Below the pieces are notes generated by a model that worked only from the letters and a program-made list of their open reading frames with translations, searched no databases and was not told the origin of the DNA. Both the position numbers and the translations under genes were made by a program. DNA of 64,000 nt. Origin: Peromyscus leucopus. Lineage: Eukaryota; Chordata; Mammalia; Rodentia; Cricetidae. The DNA is taken from NCBI RefSeq assembly GCF_004664715.2, contig NC_051063.1, forward strand, positions 71,286,518 through 71,350,517. Reading direction: 5' to 3'. Within the stretch, counting starts at the first letter, position 1. Each line of letters begins with the position of its first letter. Positions 56,058 through 64,000 of this stretch are shown here, piece by piece.

Positions 56058-56750
56058 CTTAGTTAGGGTTTCTATTGCTATAAGAGACACCATGACCATG
56101 GCTACTCTTACCAAGCAAGACATGTTGCTGTGGATATTGCTCTATATAAATAAAACACTGATGGCCAGTGACCAGGCAGGAAGTAGGTTGCCAGGCAGGA
56201 AGTAGGTGGGACAAGGAGAGAGGAGAATTCTGGGAAGCGGAAGGCTGAAGAGGGAGACACTGCAGCCACCGCCAGGACAAGCAGCATGTAAAGACTCTGG
56301 TAAGCCACCAGCCACGTGGCAAGGTATAGATTTATAAAAATGGGTTAATTTAAGATAAAAGAACCGTTAGCAAGAAGCCTGCCACGGCCATACAGTTTAT
56401 AAGTGATATAAGCGTCTAAGTGATTATTTTATAAGTGGATTGTGGGACTGCGGGGCTTGGGGAACCTGGAGAGAAGCCCTCCAGCAACAACATGTCATTG
56501 TGGTGACTTGCTTACAGCTCAAAGTTTCAGTCCATTATCGTCATGGCGTGAAGCAAGGCGGCAGGCAGGCAGACATGGTGCTCGAGAAGGAGTGGAGAGT
56601 TCTGCATCTTAATCCACAGGCAACGGGAAGTGCTCTGACTCACTGGGAGACCTCAAAGCCCACCTCCACAGTGACACACTTCCTCCAACAAGGCCACACC
56701 TCCTAACGGTGCCACTCTCTTTGGGGGCCATTTCCTTCCAAACCACTTCA
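56058..56750 (-). mobile_element. MT-type MaLR LTR, antisense, split by a solo LTR
   Basis: 'tagttagggtttctattgct' and 'gagacaccatgaccatggc' at the left and 'cagtccattatcgtcatggc', 'acttcctccaacaaggccac', 'acctcctaacggtgccactc' at the right are reverse MT LTR words. They match the complement of the 60929-61265 LTR. Confidence 0.85.
56126..56489 (+). mobile_element. Solo LTR of the cricetid-type class II family, short form
   Basis: Starts TGCTGTGGATATTG and ends CCAGCAACA, 364 bases. ACATGT occurs exactly at 56120-56125 and 56490-56495 (6-bp target duplication). Shared words with the other copies: 'gatggccagtgaccaggca', 'agcatgtaaagactctggta', 'gccacgtggcaaggtataga', 'agcctgccacggccatacag'. 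A 19-base segment is tandemly repeated inside ('ccaggcaggaagtagg' twice near 56170-56205). Confidence 0.9.
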
Positions 56751-57179
56751 CCTCTCAACCAAGGCAGAAAATGGCAACTGACCCCTGAAATGGCCAGCTG
56801 GCCTCTACATGCTTGCTGTGGTACCCGTGACTCGGGCACATACACACACAATACCAAAAAAAAAAAGTACTTTTTGTTTTAAGTTGAAGGCCTGCCTTGA
56901 TCTAAAGTCCTTAGGAGAAAAGCTTTGATGACAAGTTTTATGTCCATCCCTTTAGAGCTCAGAACCCAGCCCCTGACTTACAGCAGGAACTGAGTGTATG
57001 CTGAATGAATCTTAGTTATTACCATCGTTATTAAATGACTACATAGCTTTCCACTTCAACCTGAGGACAGTCAGGGAAAGTATAATTATTGTCTCTGGCT
57101 AAAAACTGAATTGATAGGAAAGGTCAGATCGGCACTACCTTCTACAGACGCCATTAGCATACTCTTTTGTCTGGGTTTT
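56751..57179. other. Single-copy-like stretch
   Basis: Nothing recognised beyond an 11-A run near 56857. Confidence 0.45.
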
Positions 57180-57325
57180 AGCTATCTTTTGTTCAAGACA
57201 GTCTCAGAGACCAGCTGGCCTTGAACTCACCATATAGCTCAGGATGACCTTGGCTTCCTGATCCTCCCGCCTCCACCATCCAGGTGCTGGGGCTACAGTT
57301 AGGCTCCACCACACCCAGTTTGCAA
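57180..57325 (-). mobile_element. B1-type SINE
   Basis: Plus-strand 'gttcaagacagtctcagaga', 'ctggccttgaactcaccata' and 'aggtgctggggctacagtta' indicate a diverged reverse B1. Confidence 0.8.
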
Positions 57326-57784
57326 TTAGTGCTCGTTAGAAAGCTGCTTCACCTGCGCGAAGAACCTTGCGGCTACTCCCGTCCTGTCAGCTGCAGGCCT
57401 CGAAGAACTAATGGCCACTCTTCCTTCAGTCACTGTGGCCCACTTGGCTGTGGACGGGGCTGCCACGGTCTTTAGAAGATCCTTTTATATACTGCGATAT
57501 TGATTTTTAAAACATTTTTAGTCGACACAATGAAAAGCTCACCCAGGGGTCTCCCTTCAAATCTAGAGTTAAAAATCCATATCTTAACCTCTTACTGTCT
57601 GGAGCTTCCCTGGGCCACAGTGGCTCTGAGGGCTGCACTGGGGGGAGGTTCTACTCATGTGGTTTTTAAACCCCTCTTAGGATACAGTCATTGATTTTTG
57701 AATAAACATTTTCATCGTCCCATTTCCTAATTGCTTGACATAAAGCCTGCTGGGGTGAGTTGCATGTTGATCTTTATGTCATTT
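57326..57784. other. Single-copy-like stretch, nothing recognised
   Basis: No repeat landmark and no known motif in short open frames. Confidence 0.45.
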
Positions 57785-57955
<171 letters not shown>

Positions 57956-58124
57956 CCTGGGATGTTATTGTTAAGGCTCATAGCTCTCTATTTCCGTGAG
58001 CCCACATTTCCTAGACAAGTCCATCCATTACTTTAATGCCCACTCAGTGTGGCACTGAATAGTGATTGCTGCTTGAAGGTTCATGCACCCTTTTTAGTTC
58101 TTGGTATAAAACCTTTAAAATATT
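57956..58124. other. Short unassigned stretch
   Basis: Nothing recognised. Confidence 0.4.
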
Positions 58125-58129
58125 TTTTA

Positions 58130-58185
<56 letters not shown>

Positions 58186-58314
58186 GTCAGAGGACAACTT
58201 TGGAGGTCAGAAATTGGTTCTCTCCTTCTCCTGTGTGGGTCCAGGGATCAAACTCAGGTTGTCAGGTTTGGCAGCAAGTGCCTTTGCCTGAAGAGCCCGG
58301 CTCACCAGCCCCCT
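58125..58314 (-). mobile_element. B2/B3-family SINE with (GT)n tail
   Basis: (GT)n at 58131-58184, then 'gtcagaggacaactttggag', 'ggatcaaactcaggttgtca' and 'agcccggctcaccagcccc'. Confidence 0.85.
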
Positions 58315-58825
58315 GTGGTGTAAATCTTGGTGAAAGCTGTAAGCGAAGGTTCCCAACATCGTAGGTTAGGGTCAGTGCTAGGGAGTGGTCTCCATGGTCC
58401 CTGGGAAAGGTGGGGCCTGGCGGGGGGCCTCTGGGAGAGGTGGGATGGCTCTAGCCTTTGTCTATGAAGAGGCTGATAGTAGAGCTGCGGATGGAGTTCA
58501 GTCTTTGCAGCGTTTGCCCGATGTGCATTAAGCCTTCCTGTTTCCCCTCTACCACCGGGTAAAACGAGTGTGGCCGTGCACACTCACAATCCCGGTCTTG
58601 CTGCATAGTGAGTGCAAAGGAACCTGCCAGGAAATAGTTTAGGCTTCTCACAAATTTTTATCGATGAATTTGGGTTCATCAGTGGAATTCCTAATGTGTT
58701 TCTATAATACTGGTATAAGGCTCAGAAGAACAGGATTTTTTGTGGAGAGGATGGAGTTTTGGCTTCAGTGGGGGTTGTATTAATGTTCCCTATCATCACA
58801 TGAATTGCCAGTGTTCATCTACAAA
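58315..58825. other. Single-copy-like stretch, nothing recognised
   Basis: Contains open frames on the minus strand without known motifs. Confidence 0.45.
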
Positions 58826-58925
58826 AACCTTTTTTTTTTTTTTTTTTTTTGAGAAGGGGTTTATCTGTGTAACAGTCCTGGATCTTGCTTTGTAGACCAG
58901 GCTGGCCTCCAACTCGGCCGGCTCT
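58826..58925 (-). mobile_element. B1 SINE, truncated
   Basis: T-run of about 22, 'gagaaggggtttatctgtgt', 'agaccaggctggcctccaac', then stops: the 5' half of B1 is missing. Confidence 0.88.
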
Positions 58926-59057
58926 AAAAACCATTCCCATCTTGAGGCCTGCTCCAAAACTGGTGGCCCTGGCCTGAGCATGCACAGTTCAAAGGAAACT
59001 CAAGGTTAGACTCAATGCATCTTGCATTATGATTTGGCCACGAGAAGAGGCAGGGAG

Positions 59058-59585
59058 TTTGATGACGGTTTGAATGAGAAACATCCCCGATAGTGTCAGG
59101 TGTTTCAACACTTGGTGGCGGCGGTGCTGTTTGGGGAGATCTCTGAGGAGCAACCTTGCTGAAGGAAGACTTTATTAAAAAACCCGGAAGCCATTTCAAG
59201 TTCACTCTCTCTGCTTTGTACTTATCCTTCAAGATGTGAGCTCTCGCCCAGAGGGTGGTGGTGGCCCATGCCTTTGATCCCAGCACTCGGGAGGCAAAGC
59301 CATGTGGATCTCTGTGAGTTCGAGGCCAGCCTGGTCTACAGAGTGAGATCCAGAACAGGCACCAAAACTACACAGAGAAACCCAGTCTCGAAAAACAAAA
59401 CAAAAACACACACACAAAAGAAGTGAGCTCTCAGCTTCCTGCTCCCGCCATCATGGCTGTCACCAGCTGCTCGCTGCCAGGCCTGCAGCTAACCTTTGGG
59501 GACCGTAAGCCCAAATAAACTTTTTCCTCTATAATAAGCTGCCTCGGTCATGGTGTTTTCTCACAGTGACAGAAAAGTAAGGAAA
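59058..59585 (+). mobile_element. MaLR-type LTR split by a B1
   Basis: The left half ('gacggtttgaatgagaaaca', 'aacacttggtggcggcggtg') and right half ('ggaccgtaagcccaaataaa', 'tggtgttttctcacagtgac') join once the B1 is removed. AATAAA occurs near 59514. Confidence 0.8.
59246..59422 (+). mobile_element. B1 SINE with exact target duplication
   Basis: 'ggtggtggtggcccatgcct', 'atcccagcactcgggaggca', 'gagttcgaggccagcctggt' and an A/CA-rich tail. GTGAGCTCTC occurs at 59236-59245 and 59423-59432. Confidence 0.95.
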
Positions 59586-60544
59586 CCTGAAACTGGAGAA
59601 AGAATTGCAGCCCTTGGGAGGAAGAAAATCCAGAGGGGGCTCCCAGCAAGGCCTCCTGGAGTAGGCAGGACCTGAGGACAGTACAGAACCAAGGAGAGGG
59701 ACACAAGACCCTGCAGCCACAGCTGGCCATCCCAGTCACAGGGCCAGGGAGCCGAGGGACAGGCTGGTGCTGCCGAGCTCACGGAGAATGGGGGACTCAG
59801 AGCTCCCCGGAAGAGCAGCTTGCCACCTGTCACAGGCCTGAAAGAGGACCAGAGAACGGGCATTGGAAAGATCTCTTCCGGCTCCAGGACTGAGGAGGAA
59901 CCAAGAGGTTTGGCCTGGAGTGGAAAAGCCTGCTGCTGATCTTCTGGTAGCGAAGAGGCCTCCTGAAGGCGGGAATGGTGGGGTTGCCGAGCGAGCCAGT
60001 GGGAAACATGAGGGTACCTGGGATGGGAGGAGACAGGGGTCTGCCTTGCTCTTACTGGAGCTGTGGAGTTGGGGGTGATAAGCAAGGATGCAGACAGGAC
60101 TGGAATGGAGCACCAGTCACTGAGTACAAGAGGATCAACAAGGAGTTGATCCCTGAGTGACTGCTAGAGAGAAAACAGCCTGGAATGGAAGACGGATGGC
60201 AAGAAAGAGGGAGGGGCCCAAAAAAGAGGAACTGGCAGCCAAGAACACCTGAGTGTGAGTGAGGAAGCCGGAACAAGAGCCCACGAGAGAGTTCCGCCCA
60301 GAGAGAAGGCCGCTCGCTGCCCCTGGAAAGGGCAGTCAGAGCTATCTCCAGGCATGGTGGAGACAAGAGTGGTGTACAACAGGAGGGCCAGAGCGGGGGA
60401 TGGGGGGACAGACACCCTGCCCAGAAGCTAGTCTGTGAGGAAAAAGGAAGACTGGGGTAGAGTTGAGGAGCAACGTGACCTCTGAGTAGAAACCAGGAGA
60501 GCTCAGAGAGTGAAACGCAGAGTCACACTGTCATTGTTTTTAAT
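59586..60544. other. GC- and purine-rich unassigned stretch
   Basis: About 950 bases rich in G and A, without SINE landmarks. It directly follows the MaLR LTR, so it could be diverged MaLR internal sequence, or single-copy DNA. Open frames on both strands are overlapping and featureless. Confidence 0.4.
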
Positions 60545-60728
60545 GCTAAAGATCCCACACACAGGCCCATGGGATGGCTCAGCACCTGCTGCCGAGCCTG
60601 GTGACCCAAGTTCGGGTCCCTGAGATCCACATGGTGAAAGACAAGAAGCAACTCCCTGGGTTATCCTGACTTTCACCAGGGCGCTTCACAAGCACCATGA
60701 CACCCAAGCTCCGCACACACACGTATGT

Positions 60729-60773
<45 letters not shown>

Positions 60774-60797
60774 AAATAAGATTTAAAAAAAAAAAAA
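60545..60797 (+). mobile_element. B3-type SINE with (CA)n and poly-A tail
   Basis: 'cccatgggatggctcagcac', 'tggtgacccaagttcgggtc', 'caagcaccatgacacccaag', (CA)n at about 60725-60771, AATAAATAA and an A-run. Confidence 0.85.
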
Positions 60798-60928
60798 AAA
60801 AGACAATACAACTCTATGTAAGACCTGGTCTGCACAGATTAGGAAGCTGTTAGAAAGCTTCTAGGACCAAGTCTCATATTTGTCTCTCAACAGAATGTAG
60901 AGGGCAGAATTCGCTTCCCTCTTAGTGC

Positions 60929-61265
60929 TGTGACGGGTTGATTGGAAACGGTCCCCATGGGCCCATAGGGAGTGGCACTGTTAGGAGATGTGGCCTTGTT
61001 GGAGGAAGTGTGTCACTGGAGGTGGGCTTTGAGGTTCCAGATGCTCAAGCCAGGTCTAGTGTCCCTTCTTGCTGCCTGCCTATCAAGTTGTAGAACTCTC
61101 AGCCACCTCTCCAGCACCATGTCTGCCTGCATGCCACCAGGCTTCCCACCATGACAACCATGGACTAAACTTCTGAACTGTAAGCCAGCACCAATTAAAT
61201 GCTTTCTGTTATAAGAGTTGCCATGGTCATGGTGTCTCTTCACAGCAATAGAAACCCCTAAGACA
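60929..61265 (+). mobile_element. MT-type MaLR solo LTR
   Basis: Starts TGTGACGGGTTG and ends CCTAAGACA. It has the full set of MT words: 'agggagtggcactgttagga', 'gatgtggccttgttggagga', 'gtagaactctcagccacctc', 'caccaattaaatgctttctg', 'tggtcatggtgtctcttcac'. No internal region adjoins it. A clear target duplication was not found. Confidence 0.92.
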
Positions 61266-61315
61266 TCCTCTTTTCCCATCTTTCCTTTGTTTACAGTTCC
61301 CTGAATCCCTACCTA

Positions 61316-61490
61316 AGTGTGTGTGGGGGGTGTGCGTGTGGGGGAGGGAAGGTGTATGTGCTGTGTGTGTAGGGTGTGTGTGTATATGTATGTTGTGTGT
61401 GGTGTGTATGTGTGTGGTGTGTGTGTATGTGGTGTGTGTGTGTATATGGTGTGGGGGGGTGTGGGTATGTATGTGTGGGGTGAGGTGGGG
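61316..61490. repeat. Degenerate (GT)/(GGTGT)-rich low-complexity tract
   Basis: Irregular GTGTGG, GTGTAT and GGGGTG units over about 175 bases. Strongly G/T asymmetric. Confidence 0.9.
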
Positions 61491-61621
61491 CAGAAGTGGA
61501 CATTGTGTGTCATTCTCCACCACTCACCATCTTATTTTTAGAGGCAAAGTCTGGAACAGAAGCTCATCGGTCCAGCTAGGGTGGCTGGTCAATGAATTCT
61601 AAGGAATCCTTTTGTTTCTCT

Positions 61622-61769
61622 CTCCCCAGCACAGGAATTTACAGATTCGTGCCACAAGCCAGGCTTTTGTGTAGGTGCTGGAAATCTGAACTCAGGTCAT
61701 CTGACTTGGTGAAGGGTACCTTTCCCCAGGGAACCACATTTTGCGGGCCCGTTTATGGAATCTTTAACA

Positions 61770-61826
<57 letters not shown>

Positions 61827-61885
61827 CTTCAGCATCCAAATGTCAATACAGGCACTTTAGCCACTGGGCCATCTCCCAGTCCCTT
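61622..61885 (-). mobile_element. B3/B4-type SINE with internal (GT)n
   Basis: 'ccagcacaggaatttacaga' and 'gctggaaatctgaactcagg' at the left, (GT)n at 61770-61823, then 'agccactgggccatctccca' at the right. Assignment to one or two SINEs is uncertain. Confidence 0.6.
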
Positions 61886-62219
61886 TGGAGCCCAATCCTA
61901 TTTTTCACTTTTTTGTTTTTACACTTCACTGTTTTCTCCCAGTGGCTTATCTGAAATACTCTGTGGAAAGAAGCAATGCTTCTATCACTTATTTTGTTTT
62001 CAACAGGACCTAACCCAGACCTGGTCACCATGGGGCGTATCAGGGTGCCAAAGTCCTGCAACACATGCAAGATGCATCGAGACACAAGGTCCCTGTTTAT
62101 GGCCCTGCCACCCTCCCAGCTCTAGAAGCGGAGCCACGGTCATTCAATTACTGCTTACACGCTTAGTGAGGGAGAGGAGAGGAAAGCCAGTGCGATTTCT
62201 AACTAATCTCGAATAAGTC
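61886..62219. other. Single-copy-like stretch, nothing recognised
   Basis: No repeat landmark. Confidence 0.45.
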
Positions 62220-62560
62220 AGATATAGGGCTTTTTCCCCACCTCTGGGAAGATTGTCAAGTGAAACAATGTGGCTTTGAGCTTCTGACAGATGCTAATGA
62301 ATTGTTGTTTACATTTTTGATTTACTGCCTAAACAAAGATAAGACATGCTCTTGAAAACACATTGAATGCACAATCCAAACACATCCATTAAATCTGTCA
62401 CAATAAACATGACAGCTTTCTTCTAACCTAACAACTGGCATGCCTCATTTGCATATTAATGAGAAAACCAGGATCAGCCTGCACAAATTACTTATATCTC
62501 ATGACGGGGCTGCTCCTGATGACAGCGAGGCACTCTGGGTGTGAAAATACCAAGTCAGTA
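62220..62560. promoter_or_regulatory. Candidate conserved developmental enhancer
   Basis: Repeat-free AT-rich island. A POU octamer ATTTGCAT (62447-62454) is fused to 'attaatgag', a homeodomain-type site. 'gctaatgaattgttgtttac' (about 62293-62312) combines homeodomain and forkhead-like words. Other motif-like words are 'aacaaagataag' and 'caataaacatgacagc'. This dense clustering is typical of vertebrate conserved enhancers; orthology was not tested. Confidence 0.45.
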
Positions 62561-64000
62561 CCTTTGCTGGCTTGCTGGCTTCTCCTTCACTTTGCTTCTG
62601 CTGCCCTGGAGCTCTGAGATGTTTCTTTCAGATGATGATGTTGGTTACAAATGTCCCTGGTAAGTGGGGGTCAGCATGACTCAGAAAGGGCAGGTTCTGC
62701 TGTCAATACTTCAGGGATACTTGCTAGGCACCTGTGATGACCGACTCACTGTTTCCTGAGGTGTCTACTTGGTCATTAATTGAATTGGAGTGAATTGAAA
62801 AAAAAAAACCACAAGGATTTATTGACAGCAACCAGATATGAAGAAGCTTCACATATATTGTCACAGTCACCAGAAGCCTGCAGACAAGGAAGACGAAAAA
62901 GCAAAAGCACATATACCTCTGATACCCTTCCTCACCCACAGCAGACATGACTAATCAACTCCTCTCAACTTGTGTTGAAACTCACAGTCGCCAACATGAG
63001 TCTTCACACAATCCATGAAACCCAGGAGATAGCCAGCACAACCATTTCTATGAGAGAAACACAAAAAGACCTGTTCAGAAAGATTGAATCACCTTGCAGG
63101 GAGAAGTTAAGATTCAAGTCTAGATCCTTCAGCTACCAGCCAGTCTTCTCCATTTCTGCAGCTTCCAGGGCACTTCTCATCTTTGCACATCTACCCCTAC
63201 ATCTATGCACCTAGGTAGATGTTGGGTGATTAGAAATAGAGTGTTTGTGGAGGATAACTTAGTTTTAAGGAACCCAAGGCATTCTCAACTCCAACACATC
63301 ATGGTGTTTCTTCAGCATCCCCAACACTCATCCCTCTCCTTCATCCCAAATAGACATGAGTTTAAAGGTTCATTCCAAGGGACCATGGTCAATGTCATCA
63401 GCCCTCTGAGTCCTCTCTTTGCTGAAAAAACAGCAGCTCTCACATCCTCTAAGGGGAGTTGGAGCTCAGAAGAGACCTTGCTCTAGAGAAGTTAGCACTA
63501 CATCTGTGCAACCCACCAGCTCCAGTGTCTTTCTAACCCATGAGCCCCATGGCTCTGCCCTAGACACTTCATGCTTGATATGAACCAGTCAAGGAAGCGG
63601 CAGGTGCCCCTTCCCCCACAGGACCTGTCTCTGAAACCTAGGCCCACACTCCAATATGCCAAGGTCAAGGAACTGAGCTCTGGCTGGCCCCTTTCAAACT
63701 CTCCACATTGCTTGCAGTTGATAGGGCCCCACCTCCAGGGCTTTGGCCCCTGGGTTTAAAAGGTCTCCAGGCTTTAAAGGGTCCCCTAATAATGACAGTG
63801 GTTATCTCAGAGGCCAGGTGCTCAGAATAAGCTGGCAAGAAGATCCTAGGAGCACAAGGTGCAGTAGGTCAAAGGTACCACCTAAGGCAGGCATATTAGA
63901 ACCTGCTGTCACTGGGAGGTTTTAGTACAGGTTGTTCCATCCACATCATTTCATGAGAGAAAAAAATTCTATTCCAATTAAGATGCAAATGGAGAGGGAC
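62561..64000. other. Single-copy-like end of window
   Basis: 1.4 kb without recognisable SINEs, LTRs or RNA genes. Short open frames (for example 62972-63214 and 63205-63486) have no recognised domain. Confidence 0.5.

Noticed and set aside
60052..60366. CpG-island promoter in the GC-rich stretch
   Set aside because: CpG is sparse and the skew is mainly purine richness; no core promoter or exon was recognised.

Overview
This window is non-coding mammalian DNA from a muroid rodent. It is packed with B1, B2, B4 and ID SINEs, rodent L1 3' ends, ERVL-MaLR (MT-type) LTRs, URR1 hAT elements and (CA)n, (GA)n and (GATA)n microsatellites. Three copies of one LTR family that I associate with hamster, vole and deer-mouse genomes suggest Cricetidae rather than Mus or Rattus. 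That family-level placement is inference. I find no convincing protein-coding exon, tRNA, rRNA or CRISPR array. All long open frames look fortuitous, apart from a decayed LINE-1 ORF2 C-terminus at about 32.3-32.7 kb.

Region 1-9655 is unlike the rest. It is CpG-rich, has no intact SINE, and contains a 2.2 kb block (about 1371-3595) that is roughly half T. Its last ~250 bases (9409-9655) are a corrupted copy of the clean sequence that follows (9657-9905). The simplest reading is unpolished, error-rich long-read sequence joined to a contig end with an unresolved overlap, not biology.

Region 9.9-36.5 kb alternates SINEs, LTR-like repeats and single-copy DNA. At 18.9-20.06 kb one old repeat has been entered by a URR1 element and by a minus-strand LTR. 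Single-copy stretches at 12.7-13.3, 18.2-18.7 and 27.5-28.1 kb have the texture of conserved non-coding elements, with homeodomain, POU and PBX/HOX-like words and no repeats.

Region 36.5-39.7 kb is one MaLR provirus-like element with both LTRs, split by a B1 and by two LTRs of the cricetid-type family. One of those LTRs (37046-37564) has an exact 6-bp target duplication, and the other (38754-39150) landed inside the B1. A third copy (56126-56489), with an exact 6-bp duplication, sits in an antisense MT LTR. A different LTR (43014-43487, exact 6-bp duplication) carries B1-like sequence inside itself.

Region 40-64 kb continues the SINE/LTR pattern. It holds a ~0.53 kb inverted duplication (50876-51402 against 53650-54180, about 95% identical by eye), in which the second arm interrupts an older repeat. 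Further regulatory-type candidates lie at 40.9-41.2, 52.2-52.66 and 62.2-62.56 kb. With no exons and several such islands, the window looks like an intergenic or intronic regulatory landscape. Whether it serves a particular gene cannot be read from the sequence.
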